This document shows positions 44,046-55,194 of a stretch of DNA of 64,000 bases, in pieces. Made by a program: the position numbers and the translations under genes. The notes beneath the pieces were generated by a model. The model was not told where the DNA came from and did no database searches. It was given only the letters and a program-made list of their open reading frames with translations. Location of the stretch: positions 6,295,651-6,359,650 of the forward strand of contig NC_087388.1 of NCBI RefSeq assembly GCF_963675165.1, given 5' to 3'. Positions within the stretch are counted from its first letter, which is position 1, and each line of letters opens with the position of its first letter. The DNA is from Halichondria panicea. Its lineage: Eukaryota > Porifera > Demospongiae > Suberitida > Halichondriidae.

Positions 44046-44459
44046 TGGCTTTATTACATAGGACAGTTAAAGTTGTGATAACGTGACATTGCCTATAACA
44101 TATAGTAGTGTACAATATATCGTGTCAAAACCAGTACTTTCATACATTATGGGCTATATAACATGTCCTACCTCCTCTGAGAAATCACTACCTAGCCTAT
44201 ATGCAAACATACACGTACTAAAGTCCATTTGTGTTGAGAATGGACCTGAAACTTATGGTGCCCGCATAATTATTATTCTGGATGGAAAATGCTGGATGAG
44301 CAAACTACACGTCATTGGAAGGGTCTCTTTCTAAGTTTTCATAAAAGTGTTGACATTAGATCAACGGAATTTAAGTTACGGCAGTTAAAATAATACACGC
44401 TCTTTTAACTGTTCTTGTATATATTATATTATGCAATCTTTTTCCATGCATATACTCAC
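44046..44459. other. T12 3' flank
   Basis: Resembles the T6 and T13 downstream regions (CATACATTATGGGCTATA, AAAGTCCATTTGTGTTGAGA). No gene. Confidence 0.5.
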
Positions 44460-44575
44460 CTATCATATCTTTGCCCCCTTGTTGAGTATAGGAGTCTGCA
44501 TGGCACAGGAGACGAGGCCCTCCCTCCGAGTCACACTCTTGTGAGCACACACCGCCATCAGAGCCATGTAGTAGT
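44460..44575 (-). pseudogene. ankyrin-repeat exon fragment, minus strand
   Basis: Same shard as 27198-27307, with extra TA and CATG insertions (GAGTATAGGAGTCTGCATGG) that shift its frame. Confidence 0.55.
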
Positions 44576-44743
44576 CTGTGTGTGTGTGTGTGTATGAGGG
44601 TGGGTGGGCAATCAGCACAAGTATATACGTAACGTGTACATCGTCAATACTAGCAGGCTACAAAACATAATAATTCATACTTATACTAAAGCAAGTACTT
44701 CAAGGGCTTATAATCTCGTTGCCATTGTCTATATATAGTGAAG

Positions 44744-44753
44744 TCACATGATG
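44744..44753 (+). promoter_or_regulatory. M-box-like TCACATGATG upstream of T13
   Basis: 47 bp before the ATG at 44801, in the same context as T7 and T14. Confidence 0.38.
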
Positions 44754-44800
44754 CATGTCTATATTAAGTACATGTAAGTATAGCTGTACAGTTACTAAAC

Positions 44801-46292
44801 ATGAATGGCCTATCAAGTGCACTCAATGAGGGAGGTTACGACTACAAGTTCATAGAAGAACCTGCAGACTCTCTCAAGTGTCTCATCTGTCTGCTAGTAG
44901 TTGGGGAGCCATAACAACATGGCAGCTGTGGGAAGCTATTCTGTAAAGTGTGTATTGACAAGCACAAGACCCTCAAAAAGGACTGTCCACACTGCAGGAA
45001 GCCATTAAATAACTCAAATGGCTTTCCAACCATCTTCAATGATTTCAGAAGTAAGTGGTTAGACTTTAATTATTAATACGTGGAAAACAGTTAGGACTTC
45101 AATCCTTTGCGGGTATAAATCAAAGCTTTACCATAGTATAATAAATGGGTATGTAGTACTGGATAGTGTGTCAAACACCCTGTACATGTATGAACGTACT
45201 CATTACCATAAACACTGCACACACGCACAGGTGATCAAGAGGTCAAGTCTCTAATGGTGTACTGCAGCACTGCTTGCGGTTGGAAAGGAGAGCTGAGATC
45301 ACTCGATAATCACAAGCAAAAAGACTGTGCATGAGAACACAGTAGTCTTTTGCGAAAACAATTGTGGTGAAATAAATATGATTCGAAAGAATCTCCAGGC
45401 CCACCTCGAGTCCAAGTGTCCTAATCGACTACACAAATGCCCTGACTGTGGTGCAAACAACCAGTACAAAAACCACCAACTTCATACCAAATTACATTGC
45501 CCCAAACGATTGCATTGTTGTGTTCATTGTGGTGAAAACGGCTGCTTTGATTCACATTTGGAGATTTGTCCCAAGATGAAAATTGCGTGTAAAAAGTGCA
45601 CACAACGTATCCTGCGCTGCCAGCTGCCAACTCATCCAAAAGAATGCACGTTTGAACCAGTGCCCTGTAAATATGCTGCAGTCGGGTGCAAAGTTCGGCC
45701 TCTACGCAAAGACGTCAAGAAGCACGAGGAAAATTACCAACTTCACCTCCAAGTTACCATAGAAACAGTGCTCGAGCTTAAGAAAATGTTTCCCAAACCA
45801 GTTGTCCCAGTTACATACCAAGTTACAGATTTTGACAAACACAAAAAGGCCAATCGTATAGTCCACAGTCCTCCGTTCTACACTTCCACAACTGGGTACA
45901 AAATGTGCTTAAGAATAGATGCCAACGGTAATGATACTGGTGAAGGCACACATGTCTCTGTGTTCACATGTCTTTTGGCAGGAGAATATGATGACTACCT
46001 GGCCTGGCCGTTCGTTGGGACGGTTACGATCAAGCTTCTAAATCAGCTAGAGAATCAGAGCCATTATCTAAAAACGTACAAAATACCAGCAGACAATGAA
46101 GCCAGTCAGAGAGTGGTGGATGGTGAGAGAGGACCGGGATATGGCCACCTTAAGTTCACTTCCCATGCTGACCTCGCTCACAAGCCTCGTGAAAACATTC
46201 AGTACCTCAAAGACGACACTCTAATATTCCGAGATCTGCATGCAGAAGCTCCTGACTACAAGCCGTGGCTGGAGTGTACCGACTGTGTGTAG
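44801..46292 (+). pseudogene. T13: TRAF-like pseudogene (subfamily B)
   Basis: Exon 1 (44801-45050, MNGLSSALNEGGYDYKF) has a TAA at 44912-44914 (CCATAACAA for CCACAACAA), stopping inside the RING. Exon 2 (45231-46292) carries a CATG insertion at 45330-45333 (GACTGTGCATGAGAAC) that shifts the frame after the first zinc finger. There is an in-frame 12-bp loss removing ERTS of the DERTSTH finger. Near the end a 1-bp loss plus a CATG insertion (GAGATCTGCATGCAGAAG) together add one residue and keep the frame (FRDLHAEAPDY). Its downstream 1.7 kb is nearly identical to that of T6. Confidence 0.87.
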
Positions 46293-46891
46293 TAACTTTA
46301 TTACATAGGACAGCTAAAGTTTGAACTAATGATATTGCCTATAGTATAGTATATAGTTGACCAACGTGTACAATATATCATGTCAAAACCAGTACTGTCA
46401 TACATTATGGGCTATAACATGTCCTACCTCCTCTGGACAATCACTACCTAGCCTGTATACAAACAATGACATGCTATTGTTCAACTAACAAAGAATGCAC
46501 AACTGAAGTGGTAGACATGCACATGAACAAGCGGTCAATATTATGTCCCAGTATTTTATTTATTTAGGATAACGATTATTTAAGTATTGCATACTGCTCT
46601 AAACCTACCACATACTTCAGGGACGTACTATATACATACATGTATGCATGTACTAAAGTCCATTTGTGTTGAGAATGGACCTGAAACTTTATTGGTACCT
46701 GCATGTTCTGGATGGAAAATGCTGTATGATCAAACTACACATTATTGGAAAGGTCTCTTTCTAAGTTTTCATAAAATCATAAAAATGTTGACATTAGATC
46801 TACGAAATTTAAGTTACGGCTGTTAAAATAATACACACCCTTTTAACTGTCCTTGTATGGTACTAAGCAATCTTTTTCCATGCTCACTCAC

Positions 46892-47000
46892 CTATCATAT
46901 CTTTGCCCCTTGTTGAGTAGGAGTCTGGCATATGAGACGAAGCCCTCCCTCCGAGTCACACTCTTGTGAGCACACACCGCCATCAGAGCCATGTAGTAGT
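46892..47000 (-). pseudogene. ankyrin-repeat exon fragment, minus strand
   Basis: Near-identical to 27198-27307 through the block duplication, one C shorter in GCCCCTTG. Confidence 0.58.
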
Positions 47001-47178
47001 CTGTGTGTGTATATGAGGATGGGTGGGGGTGGGCAATCAGCACAAGTATAATTATACGTAACTTGTATGTAGCAGGCTACAAAACATAATAATTTATACT
47101 TACTAAAGCAAGTACTTCCCATTGTCAAGGGCTTATAATCTCTTTATAAGACCTTGCCATTGTCTATGTATAGTAAAG

Positions 47179-47188
47179 TCACATGATG
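47179..47188 (+). promoter_or_regulatory. M-box-like TCACATGATG upstream of T14
   Basis: 45 bp before the ATG at 47234. Confidence 0.36.
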
Positions 47189-47233
47189 CATGTCTATTAA
47201 GTACATGTAAGTATAGCTGTACAGTTACTAAAC

Positions 47234-48546
47234 ATGAATAGCCTATCACGTGCACTCAATGAGGGGGTTACGACTACAAGTTCATAAAAGAACCTGCAGA
47301 CTCTCTTAAGTGTGCCATCTGTCTGCTAGTAGTTAGGGAGCCACAACAACATGGCGGCTGTGGGAAGCTATTCTGTAAAGTGTGTATTGACAAGCACACA
47401 CTCCTAAGAGATACCTGCTGTCCACACTGCATGCAGGCAGCCATTAAATAACTCAAATGGCTTTCCAACCATCTTCAATGATTTCAGAAGTAAGTGGTGT
47501 GGAAAAAGTTAAGCTCATGGCCGTACTACAATACATAAGCTTGTATTATATGGTACAATTATTATGTATATGCAGTTGAGCCGAGTACCTGGTGCCCACC
47601 CCCCCAACTCATCCAGATGGCTGAATATTCGGATATCAGAATGACTCATAAATAAGCCAGCCACATGCATGCACCTATCAATAATTCAAGTAGCGTTTGC
47701 ATATGCATGCAAAATCAGCTAACGATCAATCTCTGACAAATGTATATAGTCTTGGACATAATGCATCAATAGACATAACAAGGTAGCAAGCTATGCTGTA
47801 TATAATTATAGGCTATAAGCTAGCTGAAGTGTTTATAGCTGCTTCTGCTAATCAGCAACACAAACAAGTTTCAACCAATGCGCATGTGCGAGTCAGGTGT
47901 TTTCTGTGAACATCATCAAATCTTTCATCCGAGATTTCGAAGGATTGGGGTTCGGAAAGTCAAGGCTCAACTGTAGTAGAGTTACCTATTATATACATAA
48001 GTGTATACACATGTACCTCAACCCTATACCATAAGGTGATCAAGAGGTCAAGTCTCTAATGGTTACAGTTGCCCCAGTTACATGCAGAGTTGCAGATTTT
48101 AACAAGTGCAAAACAGACAATGATGTAATCTACAGTCCTTCGTTCTACACTTCCACAAATGGGTATAAAATGTGCTTGAGAATAGATGCCAACGGTAATG
48201 GCACTGGCAATGGAACACACGTCTCTGTGTTCACTTGCCTCATGGTAGGTGAATATGATGACTACCTGACCTGGCCCTTCACCGGGAAAGTCACAATCGA
48301 GCTACTCAATCAACTGGAGGATAAGAACCATCACAAAGACATTTCCAGCAGAACTTGTGGCTAGCCAGAGAGTGGTGGACAGTGAGAGGGGGAGGATGGG
48401 GCTACCATAAGTACATCTCCCACACTGACCTCGCTCACAAGCCTCGTAAAAACATTCAGTACCTCAAAGACGACACTCTAATATTTCGAGTCTCTGCAGA
48501 AGCTCCTGACTACAAGCCATGGCTGGAGTGTACTCACTTTGTGTAG
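47234..48546 (+). pseudogene. T14: TRAF-like pseudogene lacking all zinc fingers (subfamily B)
   Basis: Exon 1 (47234-47489) shares with T7 the one-base loss in GAGGGGGTTACG and the CATG insertion near 47430. The intron (47490-48035) matches the T7 intron closely. Exon 2 starts at 48036 (DQEVKSLMV) and jumps directly, in frame, to TVAPVTCRVADF of the linker/MATH: about 0.55 kb with the whole zinc-finger block is gone. An 8-bp loss near 48337 (CACAAAGACATTTCC) shifts the MATH frame; the tail is open again from 48355 and ends LECTHFV. Confidence 0.87.
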
Positions 48547-48590
48547 TTATTTATATAGTCATGTAGGACAGTTAAAGTTTTGACTAATAT

Positions 48591-48591
<1 letters not shown>

Positions 48592-48627
<36 letters not shown>

Positions 48628-48666
48628 CAGCTTTACCATATCCCTCGTGCGGCTACGCCTCGAGGC
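48592..48666. repeat. (AC)n microsatellite plus repeat edge
   Basis: About 34 bp of AC leads into GTCAGCTTTACCATATCCCT and CGGCTACGCCTCGAGGC, the inverse of 22043-22110. It is absent from the otherwise similar flank after T15. Confidence 0.65.
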
Positions 48667-48906
48667 ATAATTATTGCCTAGAATTATAGCCTGTATATAG
48701 TTACTGTAGTTGCACCTATACCTGCATATACAATTATATCATGTCAAAATCATTATGGGCTATAACATGACAGTACATATATAAGAGCAATACCTACTCA
48801 AGCAACACTTATGTACATATGTGTAGCCTATACACTGAAACAATTAATGACATGTAACAGTTATTGTTCAAAGAGCACATGAGATGAGTACTCTATAAGC
48901 ACTGTC

Positions 48907-49209
48907 AAGAGTTCATTAGAAAGAGTACGCAACTCCACTTATAACCGTAGTGGGCGTTTCTTCTAACCTACGTTGCAACCACATGCTGTTGTATAAACTA
49001 ATTTGCAATGAATAACTTATAGTGACGATTGTGATAATTATATATCACTAATTTACAACTGCCAGTAGGAAAGACAATGAGCTACTAACCATTGCCTTTC
49101 CTGCTAGTTGCGGTTACAACATGCAGCTAGAGTATCTGTGACGTAGGTCTGGAGGAATGCTTTTTGTGTACAGTCTATTGGAGTTGCGTACTCTTCCTAA
49201 TGAACTCTT
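48907..49209. mobile_element. MITE family 4 copy (AAGAGTTCATTAG ends)
   Basis: AAGAGTTCATTAGAAAGAGT at the left and CTCTTCCTAATGAACTCTT at the right are inverted, enclosing TACGCAACTCCA / TGGAGTTGCGTA. The interior has a hairpin around AGGAAAGACAATGAGCTACT. No ORF. Confidence 0.7.
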
Positions 49210-49522
49210 AATTGGCACTGTATTGTTGTTCATAACTAACCACATATATAGACGTATACAATATCAGAGATGTCTGTATACACACAACACATTAATTCCA
49301 AGCTAAGCGAGGCTTTAATCTCACGGTCACATTGAGATTTTGGCCAGATCATTCGCAATGTATCTTTCTGGGCTTGGATTAACGAAATTCAAGTTAGTAC
49401 TCTTTACGGGAAATTGTGCTCACGTGTCATAATTATTATTAACATGTATTTAACGGACATTATAAATAGTAGGACAAAGCATTCCTAGGGCCACCCACAC
49501 ACCACACCAAGCCATTGTCTAG
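49210..49522. other. T15 upstream, shared with T16 upstream
   Basis: 48.6-49.6 kb and 51.1-52.1 kb are tandem copies of the same spacer. No gene. Confidence 0.5.
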
Positions 49523-49532
49523 TCACATGATG
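49523..49532 (+). promoter_or_regulatory. M-box-like TCACATGATG upstream of T15
   Basis: 93 bp before the ATG, in CATTGTCTAGTCACATGATG. Confidence 0.42.
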
Positions 49533-49625
49533 TTTGTTTATTGTGTTTGTCTAAAATTTTGTTTGTCTATATTAATGGTCTAAGTAGCTGTATACAGTTA
49601 GTTTGTTAGTTTGGAATTATAAAAC

Positions 49626-51110
49626 ATGTTTGGCCAGTTTTCTAGCCCATCACTGAATGAAGGAGGTTATGACTACAAGTTCATAGAAGAACCTGCGGAC
49701 TCTCTCAAGTGTCTCATCTGTCTGCTAGTAGTTAGGGAGCCACAACAACATAGCGGCTGTGGGAAGCTATTCTGTAAAGTGTGTATTGACAAGCACACAC
49801 TCCTAAGAAATACCTGTCCACATTGCAGGCAGCCATTAAATAACTCAAATGGCTTTCCAACCATCTTCAATGATTTCAGAAGTAAGTGGTATAGATCAAA
49901 GCTTTCCCGGTGAAAATGATGTGCTAAAACAATAATAATTATTATATACTGTGTAACATACGTGTACATGTATGCACTCCTATTATTACCATAAACACGG
50001 CATACACGCACAGGTGATCAAGAGGTCAAGTCTCTAATGGTGTACTGCAACACTGCTTGCGGTTGGAAAGGAGAGCTGGGATCACTCGATAATCATAAGC
50101 AGAAAGAATGTGAGAACTCAGTAGTCTTTTGCGAAAACAATTGTGGTGAAATAATTATTATTCGAAAGAATCTTAAGGCTCATCTTGAGTCCAAGTGTCC
50201 TAATCGACTACACAAATGCCCTCACTGTGGTGCAAACAACCAGTACAAAAACCACCAAGTTCATACCAAACTACATTGCCCCAAGCGATTGCATTGTTGT
50301 GTTCATTGTGGTGAAAACGGCTGCTTTGATGAGCGTACTTCTACACATTTGGAAGTTTGTCCCAAGAAGAAAATTGTGTGTAAAAAGTGCACACAACGTA
50401 TCCTGCGCTGCCAACTTGCAACTCATCCAAAAGAATGCACGTTTCAACCAGTGCCCTGTAAATATGCTGCAGTCGGGTGCAAAGTTCGGCCTCTACGCAA
50501 AGACCTCAAGAAGCACGAGGAAGATTATCAACTTCACCTCCAAGTTACCACAGAAACAGTGCTCGAGCTAAAGAAAATGCTTCCCAAACCAGTTGCCCCG
50601 GTTACAGTTGCCCCAGTTACAGTTTCCCCAGTTACATGCAGAGTTGCAGATTTTGACAAGTGCAAAACAGACAATGATGTAATCTACAGTCCTTCGTTTT
50701 ACACTTCCACAAATGGGTACAAAATGTGCTTAAGAATAGATGCCAACGGTAAGGGCACTGGCAATGGAACACACGTCTCTGTGTTCACTTTCCTCATGGT
50801 AGGTGAACATGATGACTACCTGACCTGGCCCTTCACCGGGAAAGTCACAATCGAGCTACTCAACCAACTGGAGGACAACAATCATCACAAAGAGACAAAT
50901 ACATTTCCAGCAGAACTTGTGGCTAGCCAAAGAGTGGTGGATGGTGAGAGGGGGGTAGGAAGGGGCTACCATAAGTACATCTCCCACGCTGACCTCGCTC
51001 ACAAGCCTCGTAAAAACACTCAGTACCTCAAAAACGACACTCTAATATTTCGAGTCTCTGCAGAAGCTCCTGACTACAAGCCATGGCTGGAGTGTACTCA
51101 CTTTGTGTAG
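49626..51110 (+). CDS. T15: TRAF-like protein (subfamily B) with an expanded PVTVA linker
   Basis: Exons 49626-49881 and 50014-51110 give 450 residues. MFGQFSSPSLNEGG opens it; the RING reads QQHSGCGKLFC (Ser for the usual Gly) and CPHC, with ligands kept. Subfamily-B zinc fingers follow (CPHCGANNQYKNH, CVHCGENGCFDERTSTH, CKYAAVGC). Between the helical linker and the MATH domain a 15-bp unit coding VAPVT/VSPVT occurs three times, against two in T16 and one in T12. The MATH tail is LECTHFV. Frame intact; the twin is T16. Confidence 0.9.
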
Positions 51111-51397
51111 TTAATTATATAGTCATGTGGGACAGTTAAAGTTTTGTTATTTCCTAGAATTATAGCCTGTATATAGTTACTGTAGTTGCACCTATACTTG
51201 CATATAGTTATACACAATTATATCATGTCAAAATTAAACCATTCATTATGCTATAACATGACAGTATACATGTAAGAGCAATACCTACTCAAGCAACACC
51301 TATATATGTACACGTAGCCTATACACTGAAACAATTAATGATATGTAACAGTTATTGTTCAAAGAGCACATGAGATGAGTACTCTATAAGCACTGTC

Positions 51398-51697
51398 AAG
51401 AGTTCATTAGAAAAAGTACGCAACTCCACTTAAAACCATAGTGGGTGTTTCTTCCAACCTACGTCGCAACCACATGCTGTTGTATAAACTAATTTGCAAT
51501 GAATAACTTATAGTGACGATTGTATATCACTAATTTACAACTGCCAGTAAGAAAGGCAATGAGTTACTAACCATTGCCTTTCCTGCTAGTTGCGGTTACA
51601 ACAGCTAGAGTATCTATGACGTAGGTCTGGAGGAATACTTTTTGAGTATACAGTCTATCAGTCTATTGGAGTTGCATACTCTTCCTAATGAACTCTT
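51398..51697. mobile_element. MITE family 4 copy, duplicated with T15-T16
   Basis: Same ends as the 48907 copy and at the same distance from the next TRAF gene, so it was copied with the gene rather than inserted anew. Confidence 0.7.
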
Positions 51698-52007
51698 AAT
51701 TGGCACTGTATTGCTGTTCATAACTAACCACATATATAGACGTACACAATATCAGAGATGTCTGTATACACACAACACATTAATTCCAAGCTAAGCGAGG
51801 CTTTAATCTCACGGTCACATTGAGATTTTGGCCAGATCATTCGCAACGTATCTTTCTGGGCTTGGATTAATGGAATTCAAGTTAGTACTCTTTACGGGAA
51901 ATTGTACTCAAGTGTCGTATAGGCATAATTAGTATTAACGGACATTATAAATAGTAGGACAAAGCATTCCTAAAGCCACCCACACACCACACTAAGCCAT
52001 TGTCTAG

Positions 52008-52017
52008 TCACATGATG
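52008..52017 (+). promoter_or_regulatory. M-box-like TCACATGATG upstream of T16
   Basis: 90 bp before the T16 ATG. Confidence 0.42.
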
Positions 52018-52107
52018 TTTGTTTATTGTGTTTGTCTAAAATTTTATTTGTCTATATTAATGGTCTAAGTAGCTGTATACAGTTAGTTTGTTAGTTTGGA
52101 ACTAAAC

Positions 52108-53569
52108 ATGTTTGGCCAGTTTTCTAGCCCATCACTGAATGAAGGAGGTTATGACTACAAGTTCATAAAAGAACCTGCAGACTCTCTCAAGTGTCTCATC
52201 TGTCTGCTAGTAGTTAGGGAGCCACAACAACATGGCGGCTGTGGGAAGCTATTCTGTAAAGTGTGTATTGACAAGCACACAGTCCTAAAAAACACCTGTC
52301 CACATTGCAGGCAGCCATTAAATAACTCAAATGGCTTTCCAACCATCTTCAATGATTTCAGAAGTAAGTGGTATATAGATCAAAAGCTTTCCCAGTGTAA
52401 ATTATGAATAGTGTGTTAAAAAAATAAATTATATACATATACCTGTACCTGCATGCATGCATACATCACCCCTACAAACACATACAGGTGATCAAGAGGT
52501 CAAGTCTCTAATGGTGTACTGCAGCACTGCTTGCGGTTGGAAAGGAGAGCTGGGATCACTCGATAATCACAAGCAGAAAGACTGTGAGAACACAGTAGTC
52601 TTTTGCGAAAACAATTGTGGTGAAATAAATATGATTCGAAAGAATCTCCAGGCCCATCTCGAGTCCAAGTGTCCTAATCGACTACACAAATGCCCTCACT
52701 GTGATGCAAACAACCAGTACAAAAACCACCAACTTCATACCAAATTACATTGCCCCAAACGATTGCATTGTTGTGTTCATTGTGGTGAAAACGGCTGCTT
52801 TGATGAGCGTACTTCTACACATTTGGAGGTTTGTCCCAAGATGAAAATTGCCTGTAAAAAGTGCACACAACGTATCCTGCGCTGCCAGCTGCCAACTCAT
52901 CCAAAAGAATGTACGTTTCAACCAGTGCCCTGCAAATATGCTGAAGTTGGGTGCAAAGTTCACCCTCTACGCAAAGACCTCAAGAAGCATGAGGAAGATT
53001 ACCAACTTCACCTCCAAGTTACCACAGAAACAGTGCTTGAGCTAAAGAAAATGCTTTCCAAACCAGTTGTCCCAGTTACAGTTGCCCCAGTTACATGCAG
53101 AGTTGCAGATTTTGTTAAGCGCAAAACAGACAATGATGTAATCTACAGTCCTTCGTTCTACACTTCCACAAATGGGTACAAAATGTGCTTAAGAATAAAT
53201 GCCAACGGAAATAGCACTGGCGAAGGCACACACGTCTCTGTGTTCACTTGCCTCATGGTAGGTAAATATGATGACTACCTGACCTGGCCGTTCACTGGGA
53301 CAGTCACAATCGACCTACTCAACCAACGGGAGGACAACAATCATCACAATTGGACAATCACATTCCCAGCAGAACTTGTGGCTAGCCAGAAAGTGGTGGA
53401 TGGTGAGAGGGGGGTAGGAAGGGGCCACCATAAATTCATCTCTCACACCAACCTCGCTCGCAAGCCTCGTAAAAACATTCAGTACCTCAAAGACGACACT
53501 CTAATATTCCGAGTATCTGCAGAAGCTCCTGACTACAAACAATGGCTGGAGTGTACTCACTTTGTATAG
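52108..53569 (+). CDS. T16: TRAF-like protein (subfamily B)
   Basis: Exons 52108-52363 and 52488-53569 give 445 residues. MFGQFSSPSLNEGGYDYKF, then FIKEPAD (Lys for Glu), RING CLIC, HGGCGKLFC, KVC, CPHC. Zinc fingers as in T15 but CPHCDANNQYKNH. Linker with two PVTVA units; MATH with FTGTVTIDLLNQREDNN and tail PDYKQWLECTHFV. Intact. It and T15, with their shared 1-kb spacers, are the clearest recent tandem gene pair in the window. Confidence 0.9.
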
Positions 53570-53653
53570 TTATATAATCATGTGTTGGAAGTACAGTTAT
53601 AGTTTTGACTAGTTTGTTTCATAATTATTGCCTATCATTTTATAGCCTGTATA
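53570..53653. other. T16 3' flank
   Basis: Short spacer similar to the T15 3' flank. Confidence 0.4.
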
Positions 53654-54074
53654 CAGTAGACTCTCGCTATTCCGGCTCTCTGAAGTACGGCCACCTCGAT
53701 ATACCGGCCATTTGGTTTGGCACGGAATGCTAGCTATATATTTACTGCACAAAACTCACCCTGAAGTACGGCCACTCGCTATTCCGTTTACCGGCCAGTG
53801 CTGGCTGTCCCAAACAAGGTTTTCAATGTAATTTTATTACGGCCTGATATGACGTTTTGGGTGTGGTTTAGCAAATAAAATTGGATTACACTTAAATAGA
53901 GAACAGAATGATTCATTATCCTACATTATCCTCGAGACAACAACCGCAAAAGTAGTCATTAGATTCGAGGTAAGGTCGTTTTTAAGCCGCGGCTATTTCC
54001 TGAGCTGCAACCACCTCGCTATTCCGGCCAAGCTGCATGGTCCCAAGGGTGACCGGATTAACGAGAGTCTACTG
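53654..54074. mobile_element. Tigger/pogo-like MITE, 421 bp, TA target
   Basis: CAGTAGACTCTCGCTATTCC at the left and CCGGATTAACGAGAGTCTACTG at the right, flanked by TA on both sides. Inner CCGGCC / GGCCGG and TTCCGG units repeat. The termini resemble those of pogo/Tigger elements; no ORF. Confidence 0.75.
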
Positions 54075-54536
54075 TAGTTACTGTAGTTGCACCTACGTGC
54101 ATATAGTTATGTATAATTATGTCCATTCATTATGGGATATAACATGACGGTATATATAAGAGCAACACCTGGCCTGCAAACAATGACATTATTACTGTTC
54201 AATGAGTAGAATTGTAGTAGAGTGGGAATGGAGTAAACTATAGAGTAGGATACAGCTAGTATACAATGGGTAGTAATCGTATCAGTATATAGAACGCCAG
54301 TAGTTGCTTTTGAGACCAAATCTATACCACTGTTTTGAAGAACCTATAAGAAAGAACGTGACTCTTTGGTATTATCTACCAGATAGCAATATGCACAATG
54401 ATAGCACATGCACGTACACTGAGATATATATGAGTACTAACAAGAGTTCATGCAAACAGTGCGTGACCAACACAACGTCACGTACCACAGTAGTACATCT
54501 ATATTAAAGAGCACTATACGATCATTGAAAGATATG
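54075..54536. other. intergenic, no gene seen
   Basis: AT-rich; the first 100 bp resemble the T15 3' flank (GTTGCACCTA, TATAACATGAC). Confidence 0.4.
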
Positions 54537-54735
54537 TACCGTATAGCGGGTAATTTCGGGAGCCAAAATATTCGTGGTTGAGCAATATTGAGTCATTTCG
54601 TGGGTAATATTTTCGTGGTTGCTGCTTACACTGCAGGTAAAGGTAGGCAAGGTCGCTTCATTCGTTGGTAAAACATTCATGATCAGACCTACAACCACGA
54701 AAACCACAAATATTTTGCTCCACGAAAATTACCCT
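54537..54735. mobile_element. MITE family 1 copy, right end cut
   Basis: TACCGTATAGCGGGTAATTT at 54537; the right end stops at ACGAAAATTACCC without the ATACGGTA part and abuts the T17 fragment. Confidence 0.6.
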
Positions 54736-54741
54736 AATGGA

Positions 54742-55007
54742 CCATTCGAATGATGGGACATTTACCATTGAGCTTCTAAATTAGATAGAGAATCAGAACC
54801 ATCACCATGAGATGCTCACAATACCAGCAGACGAATTCAGTGACAGGGTTTTGTACTCTGAGAGAAGAGGACGGGTAAATTTATCTCACACACAGACCTA
54901 GCTAAACAGTCTCAGTGCCAGTACCTCAAAGATGACACTCTGACTTTCAGAGTATCTGTAGTAGAAGTATACCAGAATACAAACAATACCTTGAGTGTAT
55001 CAACTAA
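54742..55007 (+). pseudogene. T17: fragment of a TRAF-like MATH domain
   Basis: Matches the last 260 bp of T5/T7 (TTTACCATTGAGCTTCTAAA, CAGACGAATTCAGTGACAGG, and the ending TTGAGTGTATCAACTAA). It contains a stop in the first lines (CTAAATTAGATAGAG), a deletion in GGACGGGTAAATTTATC and other shifts. No zinc-finger or RING part precedes it. Confidence 0.8.
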
Positions 55008-55194
55008 TGCTTTATATATGTATACGTGTACCAACTTTTCGTAGTGATACTATATATCACATGACTGAGTATTTGTGGGGGTGGTGGCAGATATTTAGTA
55101 CTTACATGTATATACGTCTTATATACGTTAGATGTCAAGTGCATTTTCAAGTCAATATAGGCAAGTATACATGTACTGTCGAACATTATGAACA

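Noticed and set aside
54742-55007. Considered as the MATH part of a gene starting at 52108
   Set aside because: T16 already ends with its own MATH domain and stop at 53569; this fragment has its own stops and T5-like sequence.
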